Assembly: GCF_000426545.1 (NCBI RefSeq)
Contig: NZ_AUFO01000009.1
Coordinates: 293,057-357,056, forward strand
Length of the DNA: 64,000 nucleotides
Direction of reading: 5' to 3'
DNA from: Paenibacillus massiliensis subsp. panacisoli DSM 21345
Lineage (GTDB): Bacteria > Bacillota > Bacilli > Paenibacillales > Paenibacillaceae
The notes beneath the pieces are model-generated. The model saw nothing but the letters and a program-made list of their open reading frames with translations, had not been told where the DNA came from and searched no databases. Below are positions 1 to 8,886 of the stretch, piece after piece (position 1 is the stretch's first letter; the number at the start of each line of letters is the position of its first letter). A program made the translations under genes and the position numbers.

Positions 1-106
1 TGGATGCCTCCCCGACTACCTCCAGATCCGGTTGAGTCGCCAGGAAGACCTGCAGGCCCTTGCGGACCATCGCATGATCATCCGCTATCAATAATCGTAT
101 AGTCAT
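1..106 (-). CDS. NarL/FixJ-type response regulator, N-terminal fragment
   Basis: Only the first 35 codons lie in the window; the gene continues past the left edge. They read [19 protein letters not shown], the start of a receiver domain: the paired acidic residues at positions 9-10 help bind Mg2+, and the ADDHxxVRxGL pattern is typical of NarL/LuxR-type regulators. The phosphorylated Asp and the DNA-binding domain are outside the window. The start codon lies 5 nt after the stop of the kinase gene, with a CAGGAG ribosome binding site overlapping the kinase's 3' end, so the two are surely co-transcribed and form a cognate two-component pair. Target genes cannot be inferred. Confidence 0.9.
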   Translation of the reverse strand, partial: MTIRLLIADDHAMVRKGLQVFLATQPDLEVVGEAS

Positions 107-111
107 CTTCG

Positions 112-1818
112 TTACTCCTGTCGTTGAACGGCATGGTTAGAGGACGGCAGTGGGATAATAGCTGTAACTGTCGTCCCCCTACGGGCTGAGCTGGTCAGCT
201 CAAAGCGCCCCCGCAGCGATTCTACCCGTTCCTTCATAATGGACAAGCCCAGAGAACGCGAGGAGGAGTCCCGCCCCCGCCGCTTAGCGCCGCCTTGACC
301 GCGGTCGGAGATGCTTAACTCTACCTCCTGGCCTGTATTTCGCAAAGTCACGCTTACTTGCGTCACACCCGCATGCTTACGCACATTATTAAGCGCCTCC
401 TGCCCAACCCTCCATAGGCCCTCTTCTATACTAGGTGGCAGCTGCTCCTGCCCCTCACTCATCATGTGTACCTGCAGTCCTTGTCTTGCTCCATATTCCT
501 GTAAAGCTGCCAGCAGACCAGAGTTCAGCGCTATCGGGCGCAACTGCAGGATCAAAGCTCTCATTTCCTGTAATGCCTGCTGCGCAAGCAGCCGCATATC
601 CTTCACAGATTCAGCGGCAGGATGAGGAGTAGACTCACGCTCCAGCATACTCTCCACGCCCTTGGCGGTAAGTGACAACGAGAATAGCATCTGATTCACC
701 GAGTCATGAAGATCACGCGCCAATCGATTCCGTTCCTCCAGCCGAGCCAGCTCGCGTCGCTGCTCCACCAGTCGAAGACTCTCCCAGGCTGCTGCGATGT
801 GCTCAGCCAGCACTTCGATGATCTCCTGCTCAGCGGAGGTATACCAAGCCGAGTCCGACTTGCCAATCAGCAGCATGCCGCTCTCTTCGGGTAGACTGAA
901 AGGAATCTGCACCAGCATTCCTGCCGACAGTCGCGGATAGGAGGCATCTGGTAATGAATCGCTTCCCATATGCGCTGCCACAGCCTCAAGCTGTTCGGCT
1001 GACACCTGAACTGAACGCCTCACTTCCTGCCGACAGATCTGCTCCAGCTCCTGCAAGACAGCGGGTGCCTCCGTATTACAGTTGAACGCCGTTCCTTGCT
1101 TCCCAGCAGCCTGAACGGAGTACACTCCATTCTCACGATAGATGAGCACCGTGAAGGGCCAGTGAAAATATTTTTGGGCCAGCAAGACCACCCACTCGGA
1201 CAATTCCCTCATATCCCTGCTGCATTCATTTACCATGGTGCCTAACTCCACGCTAAGCTCGCCCAACTGTGCATACAGCTCTGCCCGGTACTGCTCCAGA
1301 CGGTACAGCCGCATGCGATCCACAGCACTACCGATCTGGTAGGCCACAGATTGCAGCAGTGCCAGCTCGCTGTCTGTGAAGAGTGTCTTCCCCGGCGCAG
1401 CCACATTGAGCAGACCGATGACCTGCTCGCCAGAGCGCAGTGGTATGGAAGCATGATGGGTAATTCCTCCGGTATCCCCCCACTGATATTCCAACGCATC
1501 CTCCAGACGCTTGCAGTTCAGAATATTCACCGCGACCTTGAGTCGCCCGTCCCACAGACGGTTCAGACACCAGCAGGTGCCTTGATGCATGGGCTCCTTA
1601 TTATTAATCCGCAGCGCTGGCGGAAGATTCCGATCAATAGCACAGCTATACTCTGGCTTCCCGTCACTGAAGAAGATCCACCCTGCCGCCAGACCAGTCA
1701 GCTCCAGCAGCTTCTCCATCACCGTATCGAGCATGCCTGACAGATCATTGGAGCTGTTCAGCGTCTCTGCAATGGTCTTCAGTATGGTCATCTCACGCAT
1801 TCCGACTTGATCTGGCAT
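112..1818 (-). CDS. GAF-domain sensor histidine kinase (HisKA_3 type)
   Basis: A cytoplasmic sensor kinase of 568 aa with no membrane segment. Two GAF-like regions (about residues 15-170 and 190-355) precede the dimerisation/phosphoacceptor segment [12 protein letters not shown], where the His is the phosphorylation site of the NarL-partner (HisKA_3) class. A HATPase_c domain follows with an N-box ([11 protein letters not shown]) and glycine-rich G boxes ([14 protein letters not shown]). It phosphorylates the regulator encoded immediately downstream. The start chosen is the ATG at 1818, which has AAGGAGA about 8 nt upstream; an in-frame GTG 18 nt further upstream overlaps that binding site and is less likely. 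GAF domains suggest a small-molecule or redox signal, but none can be named. Confidence 0.9.
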   Translation of the reverse strand: MPDQVGMREMTILKTIAETLNSSNDLSGMLDTVMEKLLELTGLAAGWIFFSDGKPEYSCAIDRNLPPALRINNKEPMHQGTCWCLNRLWDGRLKVAVNILNCKRLEDALEYQWGDTGGITHHASIPLRSGEQVIGLLNVAAPGKTLFTDSELALLQSVAYQIGSAVDRMRLYRLEQYRAELYAQLGELSVELGTMVNECSRDMRELSEWVVLLAQKYFHWPFTVLIYRENGVYSVQAAGKQGTAFNCNTEAPAVLQELEQICRQEVRRSVQVSAEQLEAVAAHMGSDSLPDASYPRLSAGMLVQIPFSLPEESGMLLIGKSDSAWYTSAEQEIIEVLAEHIAAAWESLRLVEQRRELARLEERNRLARDLHDSVNQMLFSLSLTAKGVESMLERESTPHPAAESVKDMRLLAQQALQEMRALILQLRPIALNSGLLAALQEYGARQGLQVHMMSEGQEQLPPSIEEGLWRVGQEALNNVRKHAGVTQVSVTLRNTGQEVELSISDRGQGGAKRRGRDSSSRSLGLSIMKERVESLRGRFELTSSARRGTTVTAIIPLPSSNHAVQRQE

Positions 1819-2004
1819 GTTGCCTCTCTCCTTCACCCTACACCTGTCTATTTATTGTAGCATACTCGGCAGCGACTACATCCACTTGGCCTCATCTGGC
1901 CCCATCCGCGTAATTGTCTCATAAAAAGATCAATGACTGTCACATTCCGGCACATCTAAAACGTAGTATTTTATAAATACAGCAGTTCAAAGGAGAGCTT
2001 CCAC

Positions 2005-2889
2005 ATGAAACAGAAACAGAACGTGAACATGAACACGAAACGGAACATGAGGTACAAGAGCAGTCTAATTGCTTTGACAGCAGCTATGCTGCTTATTCCA
2101 GCCACAGCCTTTGCCGGGGATACCCCCAGCGATCAGGTCTTTAAGTTAACCAACAGCAAGGGGGAGGTTGTCTATGAGGAGAAGCCCTACGATGCCTCTA
2201 TGAAGCCATACTTCCGTGAGGATGTGCTTCGCTCCTCAAAGAGCCATAGTCTGGCTAACGAGCTGCTCAAGAAGGGGGAAGCCGCCCTGTTCTATATTGC
2301 CGAGGATAATCCAGAGCGCAAGACCAACATGGAGCGAACCTCGATGAGCTTCAAGGAAGCAACCAAGCTGCGTGAGCAGCTAAAGGGACAATCGATTAAA
2401 ATTATGGATAGCATTCAGCAGAAATACAAATTTGACAGCGCTAGCGTAACCTATCATCCAACTCTGTCGGATACCGAGCGAGCCAAGCTGACCGATCAAC
2501 TGGAGCAGCAGGCCGCACAGTCTGGCAAAGGCTATGCCATGCAAAAGCTCAAGCTGACCGGCAAGCACTGGAACCTATTCAGCACGTATAAGAATGGAAG
2601 CAGCGAGTTGCTGATTCAGGTTTCCAAATCCAATGAAAAAATGACGCTCTATAGGCCTTCCGTTGAGACTGGAGTCAAGCGGGAGCTGATCAAGGCCGGC
2701 GGGACGGAAATGCTCTATTCGTCTTACAGTGAATCCGAGATTCAGGATTTCAAGTCTTCAGGTCAAGGCATTACATTCGTGCACAGCATCCCTGACAGCG
2801 AGTTTCATATCCGGTACCATATTGAAGACATCGGCAGCAAGCTAAGCAAGCAGGAGCTGATCAAGCTGGCTGAATCGTATTTGAAGTAG
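2005..2889 (+). CDS. Secreted protein, paralogue of the neighbouring anti-sigma sensor domain
   Basis: The 294-aa product starts with a basic stretch, a hydrophobic core and an ATAFAG cleavage-like site near residue 38, so it should be exported and released. From the shared LTNSKG..VYEE motif to the C-terminal SE[FY]HI..[HY]IE and [EK]L[IK]LAES.LK signatures it aligns end to end with the extracytoplasmic part of the membrane protein at 3498-4457. The two genes flank an ECF sigma gene. AAAGGAGAG lies 7 nt before the ATG. Function is unknown; a soluble version of an anti-sigma sensor domain could act as a ligand-binding competitor or signal carrier. No known domain was recognised with confidence. 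Confidence 0.8.
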   Translation: MKQKQNVNMNTKRNMRYKSSLIALTAAMLLIPATAFAGDTPSDQVFKLTNSKGEVVYEEKPYDASMKPYFREDVLRSSKSHSLANELLKKGEAALFYIAEDNPERKTNMERTSMSFKEATKLREQLKGQSIKIMDSIQQKYKFDSASVTYHPTLSDTERAKLTDQLEQQAAQSGKGYAMQKLKLTGKHWNLFSTYKNGSSELLIQVSKSNEKMTLYRPSVETGVKRELIKAGGTEMLYSSYSESEIQDFKSSGQGITFVHSIPDSEFHIRYHIEDIGSKLSKQELIKLAESYLK

Positions 2890-2947
2890 GATGCTGGCAC
2901 ATTTCGAGGTGTCTCCTTCGTAAAACACTTAAGAAAGGGGTGGAGAC

Positions 2948-3541
2948 TTGGATGACACGGATCTTCGCCAGATCATAAGCGATATCCTGAACGGCGATAC
3001 CACACAGTTCGAGAGGATCATGCATAAATATCAGAGACCAATCTTTCTCTACTGTTATCATATGCTGAATAACTATGCCGAGGCCGAGGACTGCGGACAG
3101 GAGGTCTTCCTCAAGGCCTTTCGACATATGGGTAGGTATGACCCGGAGAAATCATTCGAGGCCTGGCTGTATACCATTGCGTACAATCAGTGCATTGATG
3201 CTCTGCGCAAACGCAAGCTCGTGAAGTACCTGCCATTTCTATATCATTCCACCAGGGATTATAGCCCGATAGACCAGCGAATCGAGGACATTTATTTTGA
3301 TGAACAGGTGCTTCAGGCCATGCATAGACTGTCGGCGGAGGAGCGCAGCCTGCTCATTTTGCGATGTGTGGAGGACAAGACCTATGAGGAGATCAGCACG
3401 ATTCTCCAGCGAAGCAACGCTTATCTGCGCAAGAAGTATGAACGAACGGTCGGCAAATTCCGCAAGCACTATTATCCAGTGAAGGGAGCGAGCCACAATG
3501 AAACCAAGCAACGATCAGGATCTTCGAGAACTATTTCATAG
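2948..3541 (+). CDS. ECF-type RNA polymerase sigma factor
   Basis: A 197-aa sigma-70 family protein with region 2 (about residues 15-85; EAEDCGQEVFLKAFRH and the FEAWLYTIAYNQCIDALRK core- and -10-binding segments) and region 4 (about 115-175; LSAEERSLLILRCVEDKTYEEIS helix-turn-helix). It lacks regions 1 and 3, as expected for extracytoplasmic function sigmas. The start is a TTG with AAGGGGTGG a few nt upstream; the only nearby ATG is in another frame. Its 3' end overlaps the next gene by 44 nt, a strong sign of translational coupling with its anti-sigma factor. It probably directs RNA polymerase to envelope-stress promoters, including perhaps its own cassette. Confidence 0.92.
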   Translation: MDDTDLRQIISDILNGDTTQFERIMHKYQRPIFLYCYHMLNNYAEAEDCGQEVFLKAFRHMGRYDPEKSFEAWLYTIAYNQCIDALRKRKLVKYLPFLYHSTRDYSPIDQRIEDIYFDEQVLQAMHRLSAEERSLLILRCVEDKTYEEISTILQRSNAYLRKKYERTVGKFRKHYYPVKGASHNETKQRSGSSRTIS

Positions 3542-4457
3542 AGCAGAGCCGCCCCATGCAGACCTGTCCGGGCCTGTAATGAAAATGCTGCAAGGTGAAC
3601 TACCTAAGCGGCGAGGCTTCGGGCGACGCTACCTGAAATACAAGGTTAGTGTGATTATAGTCGCCTGCATGCTGCTCAGCATTTCTACAGCCTTCGCTGC
3701 CGTGCATCTCTACTCGCTGACCAACAGCAAGGGTGTGACCGTCTATGAGGAAAGGATCTTCGAGCCATCCATTCTGGAGGAGAAGAACCCTCAAGACGAA
3801 TTGCGTAATCGTGAGGCTACTCAACTTAGCTATAAGCTGCTGAAGCCCGGTGAATCTGCGGCTCTATACATTACCGCGAACAATCCCCACCAAATGCTGA
3901 ACCTGGTCACTGGCCCAAGCCTGTACTTCGAGGATGCAGATGCACTGACAGAGGAGCTGAAGAATCAGGGGATCAAGCTCACGAGCAGCATCCGTACAAG
4001 CAGGCAGGTGTATTCTTTTGATCGCACTAATCTGAGCTATCGCACCCCGAAGCCGCTGACAGCCGAAGCTGAGACCGCACTGACAGAGAAGCTCAAGCGG
4101 CAAGCTTTGGAATCAGATGTTGGGTATGCCATGGCCCCCCTTGAGACGCTCAAGGATAACTGGAACATGTATATTAGCTACAAGAGTGCAGATGGTCAGA
4201 TCGTGATACAACCATGGAAGAAAAAGGATAAACTAACAATCCATTTAAATAAGGAGCATGTAGGTCCCAAGGAAAGAATGAAGATACACGGTGTGGATGT
4301 ACTGTATAAGGAAGCTGATGAACGCAGCAAAAACAGATCCATTCAATTCATCTATGATGTCCCGAATAGCGAGTATCATATTAGCTACTATATAGAGGCC
4401 ACTAGAAAGATCACTAAGGCAGAGCTGATCGAGCTTGCTGAGAGCATTTTGAAATAA
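3498..4457 (+). CDS. Membrane-anchored anti-sigma factor candidate
   Basis: The 319-aa protein has a roughly 50-residue cytoplasmic N-terminus rich in charged residues, one membrane segment at about 51-71 (VSVIIVACMLLSISTAFAA), and a roughly 245-residue outside domain. The overlap with the upstream ECF sigma gene and this topology are what anti-sigma factors of the single-TM class look like. No ZAS zinc motif (HxxxCxxC) is present. The outer domain is a paralogue of the secreted protein at 2005-2889, so the signal is probably sensed outside the cell. The operon ends at the strong hairpin at 4512-4557. Assignment as anti-sigma is inferred from context and topology. Confidence 0.78.
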   Translation: MKPSNDQDLRELFHRAEPPHADLSGPVMKMLQGELPKRRGFGRRYLKYKVSVIIVACMLLSISTAFAAVHLYSLTNSKGVTVYEERIFEPSILEEKNPQDELRNREATQLSYKLLKPGESAALYITANNPHQMLNLVTGPSLYFEDADALTEELKNQGIKLTSSIRTSRQVYSFDRTNLSYRTPKPLTAEAETALTEKLKRQALESDVGYAMAPLETLKDNWNMYISYKSADGQIVIQPWKKKDKLTIHLNKEHVGPKERMKIHGVDVLYKEADERSKNRSIQFIYDVPNSEYHISYYIEATRKITKAELIELAESILK

Positions 4458-4511
4458 GCCACTGTCAATCCCGAAGGCTTGATGACAAAGGCATGGGATG
4501 TCTAGCTCAGA

Positions 4512-4557
4512 ACAGGCCCGCACGACTGGTTCATACCAGCTGTGCGGGCCTGTCTTA
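4512..4557 (+). terminator. Strong hairpin terminator after the ECF cassette
   Basis: A perfect 12-bp stem (ACAGGCCCGCAC paired with GTGCGGGCCTGT) encloses a second small stem (ACTGGT/ACCAG). A short T-rich tail (TCTTATGTTC) follows. It sits 55 nt after the anti-sigma stop and ends the 2005-4457 unit. Confidence 0.8.
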
Positions 4558-4658
4558 TGTTCATTGGAGTTGAATTGCTGAATCTATCTGCACTCACAAA
4601 CCCTTATGCTCGCTAGCCACGTATATCATGGGATGTAGCGTATACTCATTCTAGCTTA

Positions 4659-6164
4659 TTACTCCAAAGCAGAAAACAGCTGAACAGCTTGTGCATCCAG
4701 AATCGGCTTCCAATAGCGTTCTACCGGTATCGTTAGCGGCTGTGGGTAATCCTTCGCTTCCGGCCCAAAAAAGTAGCTTTTCTCATCGACATTGTTCCCA
4801 TCCGAGGAGGACATGTATCCGCCAAAGCTGCCTCCTTCTGCTGTCTTGGAGGCCCGTTCATGCACTTGTCCCTGTGCGTCGGTGAAGCTGCTCCCTAGCC
4901 ACATCCCAAAGCCACTCCGATAAGGATCTTGCTGTCGCTGTCGGAACAGAATCTGGCCTTCCTCCCAGCCCGTCTCTGCTGTTGGCTTCACCAACTCAAG
5001 GTCGTCGCCCGGCGCAGCCAGTAGCTGCCCTTTCTCCAGATCGACTACGATCTTCATGCGCTCCTTGTCTACTGCAACAATACCAGCCATGCGAAGGGAT
5101 GCCGATTCGGGCTGACTGTAGCGGCTCTTGTTGAAGACCAACGTGATGGCTGAACCATCGGTATAGACCTCGGAATTATTGGACGTAATGTAGGTTGGAT
5201 AAAATATCTTCTCCTCACCTGCCTCGCCTTGGTTCACCAGCACCGGATTAAGTAGCTGGAAAATATGCTTGGAGTTCAATGGATCGTACTCTACATCCAC
5301 ATACGCAGCCAGCGGTGTATACAGTATGCGTGCCACTGTGATCTGCTGCTCGCCAACCTTCAGCATCCGATTGGGGGTCACTGTATGCTCTTGCTCCTTG
5401 AGCATGTTCTGATCCAGTCCAAAAGCCACCTCCAGCCCGAACTTGCTTGTGACCTGATTCGAATGGTTGGAAGCCGCGTTCCCATAAGTCGGTGACAGCG
5501 TAACATCCAGCTTGACATTACTATCATAGGAAATAGCTGGCGATAGCTTATTCGAAAATACATAATTCACCGTGTCACCTGGAGGTATGCCATTGCCCCC
5601 CCCACCGACAAAATCGAGAGAAGCCCCTCGGTACGGATAAGTGTTCTGCACGTCACCGAATTGAAGCGAGAAATTACCAATCATCATTTCCGAATCTGAT
5701 TGATTCTGAACACTGAACAATACAAATACCTGACGGCCATCCGTCACAGCTCCAGCCACATCCAAGGTGTAGTCCCCATTCACTGCACGCTGACGAACGG
5801 GCTGCACCAGGTTCTGCTCCAGCGCGCTTGCTAGAGTGGGATTCAGACGAGTATCATCCTGACGGTAAATCTGGTAGTCATCCCACACGCTGGTGCTGTC
5901 ACTTTGAACCGAGCCTTTGACAATGTTATCGTTGACCTTGCTATCCTGCAGAGCCCCTCCCATGGAGAATACCAGCAATACTACAGCAGCGACTGCCACG
6001 GCCCCGAGTATCCCCTGTGTATAGCCCCGCTTCCGCTCACGCTGGCGCCCCTGCTTAATTCCATTTCGCATAGCTGCATACAACCTCTCTTCTTGCAGAC
6101 TCTCTGCCTGCCTCTTGATCTCACCAGCACGCTGACGAAGCAGACGCTCCTCATGCTCTGACAT
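4659..6164 (-). CDS. DUF4179-type anti-sigma factor, membrane-anchored
   Basis: About 501 aa: a charged cytoplasmic N-terminus, one TM helix at about residues 48-68 (ILGAVAVAAVVLLVFSMGG), then a large extracytoplasmic part. The arrangement (N-terminal sigma-binding arm, TM, a beta-rich domain with YTLDVAGAVTDGRQVFVLFSVQN and a second domain with ITLVFNKSRY) resembles DUF4179/DUF5643 proteins that accompany ECF sigma genes in Paenibacillus. It follows the sigma gene by about 25 nt with GGGAGGAG upstream. ATG codons at 6170 and 6164 are both possible starts; 6164 gives the better spacing. The signal sensed is unknown; family assignment is from memory of the domain pattern. Confidence 0.8.
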   Translation of the reverse strand: MSEHEERLLRQRAGEIKRQAESLQEERLYAAMRNGIKQGRQRERKRGYTQGILGAVAVAAVVLLVFSMGGALQDSKVNDNIVKGSVQSDSTSVWDDYQIYRQDDTRLNPTLASALEQNLVQPVRQRAVNGDYTLDVAGAVTDGRQVFVLFSVQNQSDSEMMIGNFSLQFGDVQNTYPYRGASLDFVGGGGNGIPPGDTVNYVFSNKLSPAISYDSNVKLDVTLSPTYGNAASNHSNQVTSKFGLEVAFGLDQNMLKEQEHTVTPNRMLKVGEQQITVARILYTPLAAYVDVEYDPLNSKHIFQLLNPVLVNQGEAGEEKIFYPTYITSNNSEVYTDGSAITLVFNKSRYSQPESASLRMAGIVAVDKERMKIVVDLEKGQLLAAPGDDLELVKPTAETGWEEGQILFRQRQQDPYRSGFGMWLGSSFTDAQGQVHERASKTAEGGSFGGYMSSSDGNNVDEKSYFFGPEAKDYPQPLTIPVERYWKPILDAQAVQLFSALE

Positions 6165-6188
6165 ACTCATCACTCCTCCCTTGTATCC

Positions 6189-6695
6189 TCACAGATGGTC
6201 CCGCAGCTGCTTCAGCGCGGTTCGCAGCCAGGTCTTCACGGTCCCCTCGGGCTTCCTGAGCACCTGGGCAATCTGGGCAATCGTCAGATCCTGATAATAT
6301 TTCAGCGTCACGACATCTCGATATTTGGGCTTCATGTGCTCTAGCGCACGCTCCAGGTCAATTCGGTCATTGCTCCTCATCTCCTGCGCAGTCCCTTCGT
6401 CTATGTTATCTACCGGAAGCATACGCCTCCTGCGTCGAAGCTCGTCCACACAGCAGTTCAAGGTAATACGAATAATCCAGGAGCTGAAGAATTGCTCATC
6501 TCTTAGTTTGTCTCGCTTCATCCAGGCCCGGCAGGATGCCTCCTGCACGACCTCAAGAGCATCATTTTCCTTTCGGAGATAACTAAGGGCTATGGCATAC
6601 ATCTTGTGACGCTCTGCATAGAGGCGTTCGAAAAAGGCTTCCTCATCCATCACTGTACTGTCCATTGTGTCGTCTCTACTCACAAGCTCCCCCAT
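6189..6695 (-). CDS. ECF-type RNA polymerase sigma factor
   Basis: A 168-aa sigma-70 family protein. Region 2 covers about residues 20-90 (YAIALSYLRKENDALEVVQEASCRAWMK, then FFSSWIIRITLNCCVDELRRRRR), and region 4 about 110-165 (MKPKYRDVVTLKYYQDLTIAQIAQVL, PEGTVKTWLRTALKQLRDHL). The gene lies directly upstream of the DUF4179 membrane protein on the same strand, the usual sigma/anti-sigma order. The ATG at 6695 has only a poorly placed G-rich site; GTG or ATG codons 15-33 nt downstream are alternatives, so the N-terminus is uncertain by about ten residues. This is the second independent ECF cassette in 5 kb. Confidence 0.9.
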   Translation of the reverse strand: MGELVSRDDTMDSTVMDEEAFFERLYAERHKMYAIALSYLRKENDALEVVQEASCRAWMKRDKLRDEQFFSSWIIRITLNCCVDELRRRRRMLPVDNIDEGTAQEMRSNDRIDLERALEHMKPKYRDVVTLKYYQDLTIAQIAQVLRKPEGTVKTWLRTALKQLRDHL

Positions 6696-6940
6696 CCTTC
6701 GCCGCCCCCTTTCTGTATATGATGTAGGCTTTGGAATTTGAAGGTCATGATTATAGCGCCGGATACATAAGCACAGCCCCTACCAGTTCTACCAGTCTCC
6801 TGCCGGCCCTAGAACCTGTTGACCCTACGATCTGGCAATCCTTTTTCCTAGAATATGAGCATCGTTATGAATCCTAAGTTAGACGGAGCTAGTGCACAAA
6901 AAGATTGGATTTGCGCAATAAAAAAAGGAGCACCCGCCGC

Positions 6941-7003
6941 ATGAATAACCCACACGAGCAGGCAATTCAGGAATTGAATGATCCTGTAATCTATATGTAT
7001 TAG
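6941..7003 (+). CDS. Possible 20-aa peptide ORF
   Basis: In the 366-nt gap between the sigma gene and lspA, AAAAAAAGGAG is followed 10 nt later by an ATG opening a 20-codon frame, MNNPHEQAIQELNDPVIYMY, ending in TAG. The ribosome binding site is good but slightly far. It is the only coding-like signal in this gap. No family is recognised and it may be a chance ORF. Confidence 0.3.
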   Translation: MNNPHEQAIQELNDPVIYMY

Positions 7004-7061
7004 TTGCACTCTCTTCATTAAAAGGACTGTTAGAACACGCCCGTTCGCTGTTATACCGTTC

Positions 7062-7544
7062 TTATGCTTTGGGGAGCATGTTACGCAGACGCTTCTCACG
7101 GTAGCTCTGGAAGGCATGCTTGAGCATCCCTAATAGGATTAGTACCACGCCTATGTTGATCGCCACATCGGCCAGATTGAGAATCCCGCGCCCGGATGGA
7201 AATACGAGAAAGTCAGTAACCTTGGCGAACATAAAACGATCAATCGCATTGCCCAAGGCTCCGCCGACCATGAAGCCTGCTCCTGACTCCATAAGGAAGC
7301 CGCGAATCTCTCCTTTTCGCCTGTAATAGAGCACACCACCAATGAACAGCACAGCAATCACTCCGAAGAGACGTGCGTAGCCTTGGAGCAAGCCACCTGC
7401 CATCCCGCTATTCTCGTAATGATGGAGCTGCATACCCGAATCGCCAAGCGGTATGACCTGACCGACCTCCATATACAGCCGCACGGCTATTTTTGTCCCC
7501 TGATCAACCAGAGTGACTAGGAGCGCTATGATATAAAACAGCAT
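7062..7544 (-). CDS. lspA: Lipoprotein signal peptidase (signal peptidase II)
   Basis: A 160-aa, four-TM aspartyl protease that removes signal peptides from prolipoproteins after lipid attachment. Family motifs are present in order: VDQGTK near residue 14, HYENSGMAGG, the first catalytic aspartate in GNAIDR, and the second in NLADVAINIG. Length is normal for the family. AGGAGG sits 8 nt before the ATG. It stands alone between an ECF cassette and a nucleoside hydrolase. Substrates in this window would include the sugar-binding lipoprotein (16496-17809) and the efflux adaptor lipoprotein (24625-26088). Confidence 0.95.
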   Translation of the reverse strand: MLFYIIALLVTLVDQGTKIAVRLYMEVGQVIPLGDSGMQLHHYENSGMAGGLLQGYARLFGVIAVLFIGGVLYYRRKGEIRGFLMESGAGFMVGGALGNAIDRFMFAKVTDFLVFPSGRGILNLADVAINIGVVLILLGMLKHAFQSYREKRLRNMLPKA

Positions 7545-7662
7545 CTGTTGTTCCTCCTGCCTGTAGCAATCTATTCCGCTGTACGCCTATCTGGACAGAC
7601 GGTAACGCTTCCTAACTAATGTACCATAGCTATAAAGCCGAAAGCCAAAAGAGGACAGGTCA

Positions 7663-7723
7663 AAAGAAAAACCCAACCCCTCCAGAAGTGCACCCTGAGG
7701 CGTATCTCCCGGAATCGGTTGGG
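7663..7723 (-). terminator. Terminator of the nucleoside hydrolase gene
   Basis: Reading on the minus strand, CCCAACC begins 6 nt after the stop codon and pairs with GGTTGGG 38 nt later, followed by TTTTTCTTTTG. The loop is long but the U-run and position fit intrinsic termination. Confidence 0.55.
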
Positions 7724-7729
7724 CTCTTG

Positions 7730-8686
7730 TTATTTTATAGCCGTGAGAACATCCAGCAGCATGGATTTGAATTTCGGTCGGTCGATCGCCTCGCAGACGC
7801 GCACGTTAGGTTCTTTGCCAAAACGTCCATTAATGTCCACGACACTATAGCCGCGCGTCAGCTCGCCTGCAGCCTCTACATCCACGTAGTAATGACCTGA
7901 CTTGGTCATAGCGGACTCGTCTGCAGCTACAGCCATCAGCAGTGTGTCGGGATGCGTCGTTCCATTCAGCTTGTGCACGGATTTGTTGAACTGCATAACC
8001 ACTTTGTTGATCGCTATGAAGAATTCACTACCCGCACTGCCAAGCGCCGCAATCTCGGCATGATCATCATCGTCCATGACGGAATACTGCGTACACATCT
8101 CCCAACCCACCATCGTGATCGGAATGCCAGAATGCAGGACAATCTTGGCCGCCTCAGGATCTACGTAGAAGTTATACTCTGCAGCCGGGGTAATATTGCC
8201 CAGTGCATTGTTCGTACCGCCCATGATGTACAAGTGAGCAATCTCGGGAATAATGGTAGGGTCCTTCTGGATAGCCGCAGCAATGTTGGTCAGTGGTGCA
8301 ATAGCCAGCAGTGAGATTTCTCCTGGATGAGCATGGATCTTGTCGATCATAAAATCTACAGCATGTCCACTCTCTGGACGCTGCACAGCCTTGGGAAAAT
8401 GTGCCCCGCCCATGCCGTCATCGCCGTGCACATCCTCTACCGTGCGATGCTGCGCCTTACCATAGGCAAGAAGTGGACGCTCATAGCCCTTGTACACAGG
8501 AACCTTGCCACCATGACCGGCAACCTGCACCGTATACAGTGCATTCTCAACCTCCTGGTCAAATTGTACATTCCCGCCCGTAATCGTAATGCCCTCTACC
8601 TGAAAATAATGCAGTGCCGTCAGAATGGCAATCGTATCATCGCCAGCGGTGTCCGTGTCAATAATGACTTTACGTTGGTCTGCCAT
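7730..8686 (-). CDS. Inosine/uridine-preferring nucleoside hydrolase
   Basis: A 318-aa cytosolic enzyme that splits the N-glycosidic bond of ribonucleosides to free base and ribose. The N-terminal IIDTDTAGDD signature supplies the calcium-binding aspartates; the family's inner motifs LLAIAPLTNIA, IMGGTNN, EYNFYVDPEAA and a late DTLLMAVA segment with the metal-binding Asp are all in place. Length is typical (about 310-320). It is monocistronic, with its own terminator just downstream, and a long inverted repeat at 8727-8771 lies in the 5' leader. Substrate preference (purine, pyrimidine or both) cannot be read from sequence. Confidence 0.93.
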   Translation of the reverse strand: MADQRKVIIDTDTAGDDTIAILTALHYFQVEGITITGGNVQFDQEVENALYTVQVAGHGGKVPVYKGYERPLLAYGKAQHRTVEDVHGDDGMGGAHFPKAVQRPESGHAVDFMIDKIHAHPGEISLLAIAPLTNIAAAIQKDPTIIPEIAHLYIMGGTNNALGNITPAAEYNFYVDPEAAKIVLHSGIPITMVGWEMCTQYSVMDDDDHAEIAALGSAGSEFFIAINKVVMQFNKSVHKLNGTTHPDTLLMAVAADESAMTKSGHYYVDVEAAGELTRGYSVVDINGRFGKEPNVRVCEAIDRPKFKSMLLDVLTAIK

Positions 8687-8726
8687 ATGTAATCCTCCTC
8701 GTTAACTCAAAGCTTTACTTATTGAA

Positions 8727-8771
8727 GCACTTGGAGGTAGGCTTTGCAAGTCAATTCCTTCCTCCAAGTGC
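8727..8771. repeat. 11-bp perfect inverted repeat upstream of nucleoside hydrolase
   Basis: GCACTTGGAGG at 8727-8737 pairs perfectly with CCTCCAAGTGC at 8761-8771 across a 23-nt loop. It lies 40 nt upstream of the nucleoside hydrolase start, between that gene and the ABC-F gene. There is no U-run, so it is not an obvious terminator; it may be a leader hairpin or protein-binding site. Confidence 0.5.
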
Positions 8772-8823
8772 CGTTCTGCCCTGGCAACACTGTTCCAGAG
8801 CCCTTAGTTACCTTAACTATATC

Positions 8824-8850
8824 AAATGTCCGTATAGAGCCGCTGCAAGC
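8824..8850 (+). repeat. Dispersed intergenic repeat, copy 1
   Basis: AAATGT-N5-TAGAGCCGCTGCAAGC. A second copy at 37857-37883 has the same spacing and 24 of 27 identical bases. Both lie in short intergenic stretches. Confidence 0.5.
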
Positions 8851-8886
8851 GGGGAGCCCTGGCGCCCGCTGCTAAGCTTGCAGTTC

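Noticed and set aside
6848..7117. Minus-strand frame of 89 codons overlapping the lspA 3' end
   Set aside because: Overlaps lspA codons, no ribosome binding site, low-quality composition.
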